Assembly: GCA_910584295.1 (NCBI GenBank)
Contig: CAJTYR010000010.1
Location: 1-41,520 of the forward strand
Length of the DNA: 41,520 bases
Source of the DNA: an uncultured Christensenella sp.
GTDB taxonomy: Bacteria > Bacillota > Clostridia > Christensenellales > UBA1242
Reading direction: 5' to 3'
The notes below the pieces were generated by a model that worked only from the letters and a program-made list of their open reading frames with translations, did not search any database and was not told the origin of the DNA. The translations under genes and the position numbers were made by a program. Shown here one piece after another: positions 22,119-30,127 of the stretch (its first letter is position 1; each line of letters starts with the position of its first letter).

Positions 22119-22671
22119 ATGGAAAAGATAGATTTAATTGATAATAGTGGAAATTTAACTGGGGAGACTCGAGATAGAAAAAGTGTTCATAAATATGGAC
22201 TGTTGCACCATGCTAGCGGTGTGATTGTTGTATCTGAATCAATCGGGGGGGGGCTACAAGATTTTATCTCAACAGAGGTCATTTAAAAAGGAGAAGAATG
22301 CAGGGCTTTGGGATATGTCCGCAAGTGGACATGTTGAATCTGGTGAGACTCCAATATCTTCTTTGCTTCGTGAGATAGAGGAAGAAATTGGGCTTGAAAT
22401 AGAAGCGGAGCGACTTAATTTGCTTGGTAAATTTTGGAGAAATGAAATTTATAGAGAGGATTTTATAGAGAATGAATTGGATTATATCTACATTGCATAT
22501 TTGGATGTTGATGTATCTAAGATAAGTTTGCAGAAAGAAGAAGTTGAAAGTATTGCGTGGATTCCACTTGATAAATTTAAAGAGATGATAAAAAGTGGAA
22601 AAGTTGTGAGGCGTGAAGAGGTCTGGAAAGAGCTGTTTAATACTCTAGAAAGACATAAATCTGAATATTAA
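22119..22671 (+). pseudogene. Nudix hydrolase split by a G9 tract (likely phase-variable, off)
   Basis: The frame from ATG 22119 reads MEKIDLIDNSGNLTGETRDR...HHASGVIVVSESIGGG and then, after the G9 run (22245-22253), goes out of frame and stops at 22284-22286. The alternative frame continues as YKILSQQRSFKKEKNAGLWDMSASG... With 8 Gs a 183-aa enzyme is complete, with a perfect Nudix box (GHVESGE, seven residues, REIEEEIGL). It resembles the isopentenyl-diphosphate-isomerase-like Nudix group. The intact Nudix box shows the downstream part is still under selection, which favours reversible switching over decay. Confidence 0.8.
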
Positions 22672-22747
22672 AGATTTGCTGTCACATATTTTTATTTGGA
22701 ATAAAAAATGCAATTATTTATTTGTGATGTCGAATACGGCGATTTGT

Positions 22748-22774
22748 AAAAACATGCAAAAACGCATGTTTTTT
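22748..22774 (+). terminator. Terminator after the Nudix gene
   Basis: The stem AAAACATGC/GCATGTTTT with loop AAAAAC is followed by T-rich sequence. Confidence 0.75.
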
Positions 22775-22885
22775 CTTTAAAAAGTGCAGTTTTTTGTTAA
22801 AAAGTGCGATTTTTGCGCTTTTTTGAAGAAAGATAGAGGTGTCGTTGTTATGTTCAATTTATGTGTCGTTAGTGTGCCAAGTTAG

Positions 22886-23007
22886 AGATTCTTCATTGTG
22901 ACCACCAATGTCATTCTGCATTTTCCTTTGGAAAATCTCTCACCGCATATGCTCCTTGTTTGGGTGGGCGCAGAGTGGAAGAATCTGGGCGGTCACAATG
23001 AGTATGA
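22886..23007. repeat. Palindromic intergenic repeat (MITE/REP-like)
   Basis: Inverted arms include AGATTCTTC (22886-22894) with GAAGAATCT (22978-22986) and TCATTGTGACC (22893-22903) with GGTCACAATGA (22991-23001). An inner palindrome TTTTCC-TTT-GGAAAA lies at 22921-22935. The sequence is more GC-rich than its surroundings and has no credible ORF. Similar gattcttc/gaagaatc palindromes are dispersed repeats in many clostridial-type genomes, so other copies are likely elsewhere. Confidence 0.6.
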
Positions 23008-23144
23008 CAGGGGGAATGTTATATAATGAAAATCTTTATTTTATAGTTTTATTATATTATATATACACGCGTGTAAGGGTTAAAAAAGAGGATTTTGAGC
23101 CTTAAAAACTTTTTTAAATATTTCTTTTTTCTTGTGAAAAACCA

Positions 23145-23173
23145 TTGACAATGCTAAGGCGGTTTGTTATAAT
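23145..23173 (+). promoter_or_regulatory. Promoter of the ribosomal protein superoperon
   Basis: Exact TTGACA (23145-23150) and exact TATAAT (23168-23173) are 17 bp apart. Transcription begins near 23180, giving a 264-nt leader before rpsJ. Confidence 0.88.
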
Positions 23174-23178
23174 AAGAG

Positions 23179-23443
23179 TGCTGTTATTTAGGGGCGATAC
23201 GCAAGGTTACCAAACACTTACGCTAGCAGTGAGTTGGAAAATTTGCGAGGACCTAGTCTTGGTCAACAGAACCGAGGCGACCGAAATGACATTTTTTTAA
23301 GTCAAACAGCATGACACACACGGACTAGTGTTCGACAATTAAGATTTGTTTGTGGGAACAAAGAAAAATTGTTGAATGGGGATAAGTCTGTTAAAAAAAT
23401 GCAACTTTCGGATTTGCTATTACAGGAGGTAAGAAAAAAGAAA
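23179..23443 (+). promoter_or_regulatory. Structured leader of the S10 operon
   Basis: The leader is closed by a long-range pairing TGCTGTT (23179-23185) with AACAGCA (23305-23311). Inside, GGTC (23261-23264) can pair with GACC on either side (23250-23253 or 23279-23282), and a T7 run follows at about 23292-23298, which would suit an attenuation switch. A second stem pairs GACAATT with AATTGTT before rpsJ. In bacteria, L4 or S10 commonly autoregulate this operon through its leader; I cannot assign which protein binds. Confidence 0.55.
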
Positions 23444-23752
23444 ATGGCAACACAAAAAATGAGAATTAAACTTAGAGCCTATGAACACACACTCATTGAT
23501 GAAGCATGTAAGAGAATTATCGAAACTGCTGGAAAGAATGGTGCAAAAGTTTCTGGCCCTATCCCACTTCCAACTGACAGAGAAGTGGTTACAATCATCC
23601 GTTCTCCACACAAGTACAAAGACTCGAGAGAACAATTTGAAAGCAAAACCCACAAAAGATTGATTGATATTTATAATCCAACCAACAAGGCTATTGATGC
23701 TCTTATGAAGCTTGAATTGCCTGCAGGTGTTGAGATTAATATCAAGCTGTAG
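23444..23752 (+). CDS. rpsJ: 30S ribosomal protein S10
   Basis: S10 is a small-subunit protein of the 30S head and also NusE in antitermination. The sequence MRIKLRAYEHTLIDEACKRIIETA...VSGPIPLPT...SPHKYKDSREQFE is diagnostic, including the extended loop HKYKDSREQFE. Length is 102 aa. The ATG is preceded by AGGAGG 12-17 nt upstream plus an A/G-rich stretch; earlier in-frame starts are not supported by homology. It is the first gene of the superoperon. Confidence 0.97.
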   Translation: MATQKMRIKLRAYEHTLIDEACKRIIETAGKNGAKVSGPIPLPTDREVVTIIRSPHKYKDSREQFESKTHKRLIDIYNPTNKAIDALMKLELPAGVEINIKL

Positions 23753-23765
23753 GAGGTAAAGAAAA

Positions 23766-24392
23766 GTGAAAGCAATATTGGGTAAGAAGCTTGGCATGAC
23801 ACAAGTCTTTACTGATGACGGCTTGGTTATTCCAGTGACAGTTGTTGAAGCTGGTCCTATGACAGTTGTTCAAAAGAAAACTGCAGAGGTTGATGGCTAT
23901 GAAGCACAAGTTTGTGCTTTTGGCAAAAAGACAAAAAATGTGACAAAACCTGAAAAGGGTTTGTTTGACAAGGCAAAGGTTGAAGCTTGCAAAGTTTTGA
24001 AAGAATTTAACCTTGATGGAAATTTGGAAGTTGGTGCAGTTGTTAAAGCTGACATCTTCTCCGTAAAAGACAGAGTTGATGTTTGTGGACTTTCAAAAGG
24101 TCATGGTTTCTCTGGTGTTATCAAGAGATGGAACCAACACAGACTTAAGATGACTCATGGAACTGGACCTGTTCACAGAGAAGTTGGTTCTATGAGTGCA
24201 AACTCAACACCATCTCGTGTTTTCAAAAACAAACATTTGCCTGGACAATATGGAAACGAGAAAGTTACCATCCAAAACTTGGAAATCGTTAAAGTCGATG
24301 CAGATAGAAACTTGCTTTTGATCAAAGGTAATGTTCCTGGTGCAAAAGGAGCAATCCTTACGATCAGAGAATCAGTTAAGGCTGGCAAATAA
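23766..24392 (+). CDS. rplC: 50S ribosomal protein L3
   Basis: L3 is an early-assembly protein near the peptidyl transferase centre. The N-terminus MKAILGKKLGMTQVF and the central loop KGHGFSGVIKRW...THGTGPVHREVGSMSANSTPSRVFKNKHLPG are diagnostic. Length 208 aa. It starts with GTG after AGGAGG, 13 nt after rpsJ. Confidence 0.97.
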   Translation: MKAILGKKLGMTQVFTDDGLVIPVTVVEAGPMTVVQKKTAEVDGYEAQVCAFGKKTKNVTKPEKGLFDKAKVEACKVLKEFNLDGNLEVGAVVKADIFSVKDRVDVCGLSKGHGFSGVIKRWNQHRLKMTHGTGPVHREVGSMSANSTPSRVFKNKHLPGQYGNEKVTIQNLEIVKVDADRNLLLIKGNVPGAKGAILTIRESVKAGK

Positions 24393-24403
24393 GGAGAGAG
24401 AAA

Positions 24404-25027
24404 ATGGCTAACGTTAAAGTTTATAATATGAAAGCCGAAGAAGTTGGTTCTTTGAAACTTAAGGACGAAGTTTTCGGCGTTGAATATAACGAACCTCTCA
24501 TTCACGAAGTAGTTGTTGCTTACAACGCAAACCAAAGACAAGGAAATAAGAGCGCTCTTACAAGAAGTGAAGTTAGAGGACATGCTGCAAAGCCTTACAG
24601 ACAAAAAGGCACAGGCAGAGCAAGACAAGGTTCTACAAAAGGACCACAATTTACTGGTGGTGGAGTTGTTTTTGCTCCAAAGCCAAGAGACTTCTCAAAG
24701 AAAGTCAACAAACAAGCAAAAAGAACAGCACTTCTTTCTGCAATCAGTGCAAAACTTGCTCAAAAAGAACTTACTGTTCTTGACAAGTTTGAAATTGCAA
24801 GTGCAAAGACAAAAGATGCTGCGGCATTTTTGAATGCATTCAAGTTTGATGGTTCAGTTTTGGTTGTTTCAACTGCAAACACTGAAAAAGAACTTCGTGC
24901 AACAAGCAACATTGAAAAGCTTGACATTGTGAATGTTGAACTTCTCAATGTTTATGAAGTTGTATCAAACAGAAATGTTGTGCTTACTAAAGAAGCTGTT
25001 AAATATCTCGAGGAGGTCAACGCATAA
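24404..25027 (+). CDS. rplD: 50S ribosomal protein L4
   Basis: L4 lines the exit tunnel and is the usual autoregulator of the S10 operon. The tunnel loop KPYRQKGTGRARQGSTKGPQFTGGGVVFAPKPR is intact. Length 207 aa. Its stop overlaps the rplW start by one base (TAATG), so translation is coupled. Confidence 0.97.
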   Translation: MANVKVYNMKAEEVGSLKLKDEVFGVEYNEPLIHEVVVAYNANQRQGNKSALTRSEVRGHAAKPYRQKGTGRARQGSTKGPQFTGGGVVFAPKPRDFSKKVNKQAKRTALLSAISAKLAQKELTVLDKFEIASAKTKDAAAFLNAFKFDGSVLVVSTANTEKELRATSNIEKLDIVNVELLNVYEVVSNRNVVLTKEAVKYLEEVNA

Positions 25028-25329
25028 TGGAAGCAAATGAAGTTATTATCAGACCAATTCTCACTGAAAAGAGTTACAGTGGAATTCAAAACAAAATTTA
25101 CAGCTTTGTTGTAAACAAAAAGTCAAACAAGGTTGAAATTGCACAAGCTGTTGAAAAAATGTTCAATGTTGAAGTGGCAAAAGTAAATACAATTGTTGTT
25201 AAGGGTCACAAAAAGTCTCAAAACACAAAGCAAGGAAGAACTGTTGGCAGAACAAGCGATTACAAAAAAGCAATCGTGACACTCACTGAAAAGTCAAAGC
25301 CAATCGCATTCTTCGAAAGCTTATCTTAA
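25027..25329 (+). CDS. rplW: 50S ribosomal protein L23
   Basis: L23 sits at the tunnel exit and docks trigger factor and SRP. The sequence NEVIIRPILTEKSY...YSFVVNKKSNKVEIAQAVEKMFNVEVAKVNT is typical. Length 100 aa. It overlaps rplD by one base. Confidence 0.96.
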   Translation: MEANEVIIRPILTEKSYSGIQNKIYSFVVNKKSNKVEIAQAVEKMFNVEVAKVNTIVVKGHKKSQNTKQGRTVGRTSDYKKAIVTLTEKSKPIAFFESLS

Positions 25330-25341
25330 TAGGAGGAGAAA

Positions 25342-26169
25342 ATGGCTATAGTTAAAAGTAATCCAACTTCTGCTGGAAGAAGATTCTATTCAAAACTTTC
25401 AACAGAAGAATTGACAAAGAAAGAACCTGAAAAGTCTCTCCTTGCTGTTAAGAAAAAACACGCTGGAAGAAATGCTTCAGGAAAGGTTACTGTTCGTCAT
25501 CAAGGCGGCGGAAACAGACAGAAGTATCGTATTATCGACTTCAAAAGAAATAAAGATGGCATTCCTGCAAAGGTTGTTGCCATTGAATATGACCCAAACA
25601 GAACTGCTTATATCGCACTTCTTTCTTACAAAGACGGAGAAAAGAGATACATCATTGCTCCAGTAGGACTTAAGGTTGGCGACACTCTTATGAGTGGAAG
25701 CGGAAGCGAAATCAGAGTTGGAAACAATCTTCCTCTTTCTGATATCCCTGTTGGTTCACTTATTCACAACATCGAACTTGAACCAAAGAAAGGTGGGCAA
25801 ATGGCTCGTTCTGCTGGTGCTGAAGTTCAACTTATGGCTAAAGAAGGAAAATATGCAACACTTAAGCTTCCTTCAGGGGAAATGAGAAAAGTTTTGCTTG
25901 CTTGCCGTGCAACAATCGGAACAGTTGGCAATCTTGATCACGAGCTTGTTTCTCTTGGTAAAGCAGGAAGAAAGAGACACATGGGAGTTCGTCCATCAGT
26001 TCGTGGTGTTGTTATGAACCCTAATGATCACCCACACGGTGGTGGTGAAGGAAAGAGCCCAGTCGGCATGAAATCACCAGTTACACCTTGGGGCAAACCT
26101 GCTCTTGGTCTTAAGACAAGAAAAAAGAAAAACAAATCTGACCGTTTGATGGTTAAGAGAGTAAATTAG
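25342..26169 (+). CDS. rplB: 50S ribosomal protein L2
   Basis: L2 binds 23S rRNA near the peptidyl transferase centre. Hallmarks are GGGNRQKYRIIDFKR, the GRKRHMGVRPSVRGVVMNPNDHPHGGGEG segment with the conserved histidine, and the basic C-terminus KTRKKKNKSDRLMVKR. Length 275 aa, normal. A GGAGGAG site precedes the ATG. Confidence 0.98.
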   Translation: MAIVKSNPTSAGRRFYSKLSTEELTKKEPEKSLLAVKKKHAGRNASGKVTVRHQGGGNRQKYRIIDFKRNKDGIPAKVVAIEYDPNRTAYIALLSYKDGEKRYIIAPVGLKVGDTLMSGSGSEIRVGNNLPLSDIPVGSLIHNIELEPKKGGQMARSAGAEVQLMAKEGKYATLKLPSGEMRKVLLACRATIGTVGNLDHELVSLGKAGRKRHMGVRPSVRGVVMNPNDHPHGGGEGKSPVGMKSPVTPWGKPALGLKTRKKKNKSDRLMVKRVN

Positions 26170-26180
26170 GAGGCTAGAAA

Positions 26181-26459
26181 ATGAGTAAAGAAATTAAGAA
26201 GCCTTATGTAAGCCCTAAACTTATGAAAAAAGTTGCGCAGATGTCTGAAAGCGGAATCAAAAAACCAATCAAAACTTGGTCAAGAACATCTACAATTTAT
26301 CCAGAATTTATCGGTTTTACATTTGCTGTTCACAATGGCAAAAAACACATTCCAGTTTATGTTACAGCTGACATGGTTGGACACAAACTTGGAGAATTCT
26401 CTTTGACAAGAACATTCAAAGGACATGCAGGTCAAAAACAGACTGCAAAAAGAAAGTAA
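26181..26459 (+). CDS. rpsS: 30S ribosomal protein S19
   Basis: S19 is a 30S head protein that pairs with S13. The core KTWSRTSTIYPEFIGFTFAVHNGKKHIPVYVTADMVGHKLGEFSLTRTFKGH is diagnostic. Length 92 aa. AGGAGG precedes the ATG. Confidence 0.97.
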   Translation: MSKEIKKPYVSPKLMKKVAQMSESGIKKPIKTWSRTSTIYPEFIGFTFAVHNGKKHIPVYVTADMVGHKLGEFSLTRTFKGHAGQKQTAKRK

Positions 26460-26473
26460 GAGGGGAAGAGGAA

Positions 26474-26869
26474 ATGGCTACAAGAATAAGACAAAAAGCA
26501 GAGAAAAGAGCTGCTAATAAAGATAATCGTCCTTATGCTGTTGCAAAAGACATTCGCATGAGTTCTTCAAAAGTAAGAATTGTTCTTTCGCAAATCAGAG
26601 GGAAGAAAGCAAATGAAGCGGTTGCTCTTCTTGCGTACATGCCACAAGCAGGTGCTGCAGAATCTCTTAAGGTTCTTAAGAGTGCAATTGCCAATGCTGA
26701 AAACAACAAAGGTTTGTCAGCTGACAATCTTTATGTTGCTGAATGTTATGCAACTTCTGGCCCAATCATGAAGAGAATTTCTTTCAGGGCAAGAGGCAGA
26801 GCTGACAGAATTTTGAAAAGAACTTGTCACATCACTGTTGTGCTTGACGAGTTGAAGGAGGCAAAATAA
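26474..26869 (+). CDS. rplV: 50S ribosomal protein L22
   Basis: L22 reaches into the exit tunnel. Recognisable parts are VRIVLSQIRGKKANEAVALL and the beta-hairpin FRARGRADRILKRTCHITVVL. Length 131 aa, with an N-terminal basic extension of about 20 residues. It shares one base with rpsC (TAATG). Confidence 0.96.
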   Translation: MATRIRQKAEKRAANKDNRPYAVAKDIRMSSSKVRIVLSQIRGKKANEAVALLAYMPQAGAAESLKVLKSAIANAENNKGLSADNLYVAECYATSGPIMKRISFRARGRADRILKRTCHITVVLDELKEAK

Positions 26870-27546
26870 TGGGACAAAAAGTTAATCCAATAGGACTCAG
26901 ACTTGGAATCAACAAAGATTGGCAATCAACTTGGTATGCCAACAAGAAAGATTTTGCCGCAAATCTTAAAGAAGATCATGAAATAAGAGAATATTTCAAG
27001 AAAAAACATGCCGCATCTGGAGTTTCAGAAGTGGTTATCAAAAGAACTGAAAACAAACTTGAAGTTGACATTTTTACAGGGAAACCTGGTATGATTATCG
27101 GCACAAAGGGTGCTGGAATCGAAGCAATCAAAAAGGATCTGAGCAAACTTGTTCGTCCAGTTAAAGTGCTTGCTTTGAATGTCAAAGAAGTTAAGAAACC
27201 AGACCTTGATGCAAGACTTGTTGCTGATTCTATTGCGCAACAACTTGAAAAACGTGTTGCTTGGAGAAGAGCTCTCAAAATGGCAATGCAAAGAGTTATG
27301 AAGGCTGGAGCAAAAGGTTGCAAGGTTCAAGTTAGTGGTGTTATCGACGGAGCAAACACAATTGCAAGAACTGAAAAGTATATGGAAGGATCTCTTCCAC
27401 TTCACACTCTTCGTGCTGACATTGATTATGCTGAAACTGCTGCATACACAAACTATGGAAAACTTGGAATCAAATGCTGGATTTACAAAGGCGAAATTTT
27501 GTCTAAACAATCCATAAAGGAGGACAAGAATAATGTTAATGCCTAA
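26869..27546 (+). CDS. rpsC: 30S ribosomal protein S3
   Basis: S3 guards the mRNA entry channel. It starts MGQKVNPIGLRLGINKDWQSTWYA and has a type-II KH domain with GKPGMIIGTKGAGIEAIKKDL. The C-terminal domain contains GCKVQVSGVIDGANTIARTE. Length 225 aa. The 3' end overlaps the rplP start by 14 nt. Confidence 0.97.
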   Translation: MGQKVNPIGLRLGINKDWQSTWYANKKDFAANLKEDHEIREYFKKKHAASGVSEVVIKRTENKLEVDIFTGKPGMIIGTKGAGIEAIKKDLSKLVRPVKVLALNVKEVKKPDLDARLVADSIAQQLEKRVAWRRALKMAMQRVMKAGAKGCKVQVSGVIDGANTIARTEKYMEGSLPLHTLRADIDYAETAAYTNYGKLGIKCWIYKGEILSKQSIKEDKNNVNA

Positions 27547-27970
27547 GAGAGTTAAGAGAAGAAAAGTTCACAGAGGCAGAATGACTGGAAAGGCAATGAG
27601 AGGAAACACTCTTGCTTATGGTACTTATGGTATGGTTGCTCTTGAACCATGTTGGATCAAGTCAAACCAAATCGAATCTGCCCGTATCGCTCTTACAAGA
27701 TATATCAAACGTGGTGGTAAAGTTTGGATCAAAATTTTCCCAGACAAGCCAGTAACAAAGAAACCTGCTGACACTCGTATGGGTTCTGGTAAAGGAAATC
27801 CAGAGTTCTGGGTTGCAGTGGTTAAACCAGGCAGAGTTCTTTTCGAAATTGAAGGTGTAAGCGAACCAGTTGCCAGAGAAGCTTTGAGACTTGCTGGAAA
27901 CAAACTTCCTTGCAAAACAAAATTCGTGAAGAAAGAAGAAACTGCTGCCGCAGTCGAAGGTGGTGAGTAG
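27533..27970 (+). CDS. rplP: 50S ribosomal protein L16
   Basis: L16 helps form the A-site of the large subunit. The sequence MPKRVKRRKVHRGRMTGKAMRGN, EPCWIKSNQIESARIALTRYIKRGGKVWIKIFPDKP and RMGSGKGNPEFWVAVVKPGR are diagnostic. The ATG at 27533 is best placed after AAAGGAGG; the second ATG at 27539 is the usual family start. Length 145 aa. Confidence 0.97.
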   Translation: MLMPKRVKRRKVHRGRMTGKAMRGNTLAYGTYGMVALEPCWIKSNQIESARIALTRYIKRGGKVWIKIFPDKPVTKKPADTRMGSGKGNPEFWVAVVKPGRVLFEIEGVSEPVAREALRLAGNKLPCKTKFVKKEETAAAVEGGE

Positions 27971-27971
27971 A

Positions 27972-28190
27972 ATGAAAAATGAAGAAATCAAAACATTGGA
28001 TTTGCAGCAATTGAATTCAAGACTTAAAGAACTTAAGAATGAACTCTTTAATCTTCGTTTTTCAAATGCTACAAGAAGCTTGGCAAACCCTCTTGAAATC
28101 AGAAATGTAAGAAGAGAAATTGCCAGAGTTCAAACTGCAATAAGAGCAAAAGAAATTGCAAATGGAGGAAATGACAATGGTAGAAACTAG
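27972..28190 (+). CDS. rpmC: 50S ribosomal protein L29
   Basis: L29 is a small two-helix protein at the tunnel exit. The sequence LNSRLKELKNELFNLRFSNATRSLANPLEIRNVRREIARVQTAIR is typical. The ATG at 27972 follows GGTGAG; a GTG four codons earlier is less likely. Length 72 aa. The 3' end overlaps rpsQ by 14 nt. Confidence 0.95.
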   Translation: MKNEEIKTLDLQQLNSRLKELKNELFNLRFSNATRSLANPLEIRNVRREIARVQTAIRAKEIANGGNDNGRN

Positions 28191-28437
28191 AAACGTGAGA
28201 AACACAAGACAAGGTATTGTTGTCAGCACTGACATGGAAAAAACCGTTGTCGTAAAAGTTACTTACATGGTAAAAACTCCAAAAATCGGAAAAGTCGTAA
28301 AGCAAACAAAGAAATTCAAAGCACACGATGAGAAAAATGAGTGTGGTGTTGGTGACACAGTTTTGATTCAAGAAACTCGTCCACTTTCAAAGACAAAATA
28401 CCACAGAGTTGTTAAGATCATCGAAAAAGCTAAATAA
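28177..28437 (+). CDS. rpsQ: 30S ribosomal protein S17
   Basis: S17 is a 30S OB-fold protein. RQGIVVSTDMEKTVVVKV...KTKKFKAHDEKNECGVGDTVLIQETRPLSKTKYHRVV is diagnostic. Start ATG 28177 has GGAGG 8 nt upstream; earlier in-frame ATGs at 28156 and 28171 are badly spaced. Length 86 aa. Confidence 0.96.
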   Translation: MVETRNVRNTRQGIVVSTDMEKTVVVKVTYMVKTPKIGKVVKQTKKFKAHDEKNECGVGDTVLIQETRPLSKTKYHRVVKIIEKAK

Positions 28438-28449
28438 GGAAGGTGAATT

Positions 28450-28818
28450 ATGGTACAACCTCAAACAAGACTTAAAGTTGCTGACAACACTGGTGCAAAA
28501 GAAATTATGTGTATCAGAGTTCTTGGTGGTTCTTTCAGAAGAAGCGGTAACATCGGTGATATCATCGTTGCTTCTGTGAAGAAAGCTATTCCTGGTGGAA
28601 ATGTTAAGAAGGGTGATGTTGTTAAGGCTGTTGTAGTCAGAACAACAAAAGGTTTGAACAGACCTGATGGTTCACATATCCGTTTCGATGACAACGCTGC
28701 AGTTATCATTGACAACCAAAAACAACCAAAAGGCACTCGTGTGTTTGGACCTATCGCAAGAGAACTTCGTGACAAGGGTTATATGAAAATTATTTCTCTT
28801 GCTCCAGAAGTTATTTAA
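28450..28818 (+). CDS. rplN: 50S ribosomal protein L14
   Basis: L14 forms an intersubunit bridge. The 122-aa sequence starts MVQPQTRLKVADNTGAKEIMCIRVLGG and contains VVVRTTKGLNRPDGSHIRFDDNAAVIID, near-universal in the family. Confidence 0.98.
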   Translation: MVQPQTRLKVADNTGAKEIMCIRVLGGSFRRSGNIGDIIVASVKKAIPGGNVKKGDVVKAVVVRTTKGLNRPDGSHIRFDDNAAVIIDNQKQPKGTRVFGPIARELRDKGYMKIISLAPEVI

Positions 28819-28832
28819 AAGGAGAAACGTCT

Positions 28833-29360
28833 ATGAGTATGACAGTTAAGAAAGGTGACAACGTTTTGGTTGTTACTGGAAAAGATAAAGGCAAAACTGG
28901 CAAAGTGACCGAAGTTTCTCCAAAATCAAACAAAGTTTTAGTTGACGGAGTAAACATCGTTACGAAACACCAAAAAGCAAGAAAGCAAGACGAAAAGAGC
29001 CAAATCGTTAAGAAAAACGCTCCAATCGAAGCTTCAAATGTTATGGTTGTTTGCCCAAATTGTGGCAAGGCAACAAGAGTTGCACACAGCGTGGTTGGCG
29101 GGAAGAAAGTTAGAACTTGCAAAAAATGTTCTGGCGCTCTTGACAAAGAATACGTTAAGGTTGCAAAGAAAGAAGCAAAAAAAGAAGTCGCAAAGAAGGA
29201 GACTGCTGTTAAGGCTGAACCTGCAAAAAAAGAAACGGTTGCAAAAACAAAACCTGCTACAGCTTCAAAAAGCACTGCAGTGAAGAGTGCAACAGCGGCT
29301 AAAAAACCTGCTTCAACAACACAAAAGTCGAAAAAAACAACTTCTGATAAAGCAGAATAG
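28833..29360 (+). CDS. rplX: 50S ribosomal protein L24 with long Lys/Ala-rich extension
   Basis: The first about 105 residues are a normal L24: KKGDNVLVVTGKDKGKTGKV (KOW motif) and a zinc-ribbon pattern CPNCGKATRV...RTCKKC. The last about 65 residues are a low-complexity Lys/Ala/Thr tail (repeated KKE, AKK, AVK units) not seen in typical L24, making the protein 175 aa instead of about 105. The tail may bind rRNA or polyanions, or be lineage-specific disorder. The reading frame is intact and well spaced before rplE. Confidence 0.95.
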   Translation: MSMTVKKGDNVLVVTGKDKGKTGKVTEVSPKSNKVLVDGVNIVTKHQKARKQDEKSQIVKKNAPIEASNVMVVCPNCGKATRVAHSVVGGKKVRTCKKCSGALDKEYVKVAKKEAKKEVAKKETAVKAEPAKKETVAKTKPATASKSTAVKSATAAKKPASTTQKSKKTTSDKAE

Positions 29361-29370
29361 GTGGTAGAAC

Positions 29371-29919
29371 ATGAAAGAACAAAACCAAACAGCAAAACGT
29401 TATAGAGAAGAAATCGTTCCTGCTCTCATGAAAGAGTTTGGATACAAGAATGTCAACGAAGCTCCAAAACTTGTGAAAATCGTTCTCAATATGGGGCTTG
29501 GTGATGTGAAAGATAACTCTAAATCGTTCAACACTGCAGTTGATGAATTGACATTGATTGCTGGACAAAAACCTGTTGCAACAAAAGCAAAGAAAGCCAT
29601 CTCAAACTTCAAGGTTAGAGCTGGAATGAAGATTGGCGCAAAAGTTACTCTTCGTGGAACAAGAATGTATGAATTCTTCGACAGACTTGTTGCAGTTGCT
29701 CTTCCAAGAGTGAGAGACTTCAGAGGCGTTTCTGACAAGTCTTTTGATGGAAAAGGTAATTATGCAATGGGCATCAAAGAACAACTTATCTTCCCAGAAA
29801 TCTCTTATGATAAGGTGGAGAAGATCAGAGGTCTTGATGTAGCTTTCATTACCACTGCTAAAACAGATGCAGAGGCAAAAGCACTTTTGAAGGCACTTGG
29901 TTTGCCTTTCAGCAAGTAG
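29371..29919 (+). CDS. rplE: 50S ribosomal protein L5
   Basis: L5 binds 5S rRNA in the central protuberance. NEAPKLVKIVLNMGLGD, GQKPVATKAKKAISNFKVRAGMKIGAKVTLRG and the MYEFFDRLVAVALPRVRDFRGVS segment are diagnostic. Length 182 aa. Confidence 0.98.
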   Translation: MKEQNQTAKRYREEIVPALMKEFGYKNVNEAPKLVKIVLNMGLGDVKDNSKSFNTAVDELTLIAGQKPVATKAKKAISNFKVRAGMKIGAKVTLRGTRMYEFFDRLVAVALPRVRDFRGVSDKSFDGKGNYAMGIKEQLIFPEISYDKVEKIRGLDVAFITTAKTDAEAKALLKALGLPFSK

Positions 29920-29931
29920 GAGGATGTTCAA

Positions 29932-30117
29932 ATGGCAAAAAAATCAATGATTGCAAAGCAAAAAAGAACACAAAAATTTAAGTCAAGAGAATACACTCGT
30001 TGCTCTATCTGCGGAAGACCACACGCAGTTCTTCGTAAGTATGGGATTTGCAGAGTTTGCTTTAGAGAAATGGCTAATCGTGGGGAAATCCCTGGCGTGA
30101 AAAAGTCAAGTTGGTAA
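29932..30117 (+). CDS. rpsN: 30S ribosomal protein S14, zinc type
   Basis: The 61-aa protein is the short zinc-binding (type Z) form, with CSICGRPHAVLRKYGICRVCFRE giving two CxxC pairs. The zinc form is typical of Gram-positive and many other low-GC lineages. AGGAGG precedes the ATG. Confidence 0.97.
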   Translation: MAKKSMIAKQKRTQKFKSREYTRCSICGRPHAVLRKYGICRVCFREMANRGEIPGVKKSSW

Positions 30118-30127
30118 GGAGGGAATT

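Noticed and set aside
22908..23105. 65-codon ORF in the intergenic repeat
   Set aside because: It covers the palindromic element and lacks a ribosome site.
24173..24649. 158-codon antisense ORF opposite rplC/rplD
   Set aside because: It is fully covered by two conserved ribosomal protein genes and has no ribosome site.
28811..29395. 194-codon antisense ORF opposite rplX
   Set aside because: It is the shadow of the Lys/Ala-rich tail on the other strand, which gives long hydrophobic open frames; rplX is certain.
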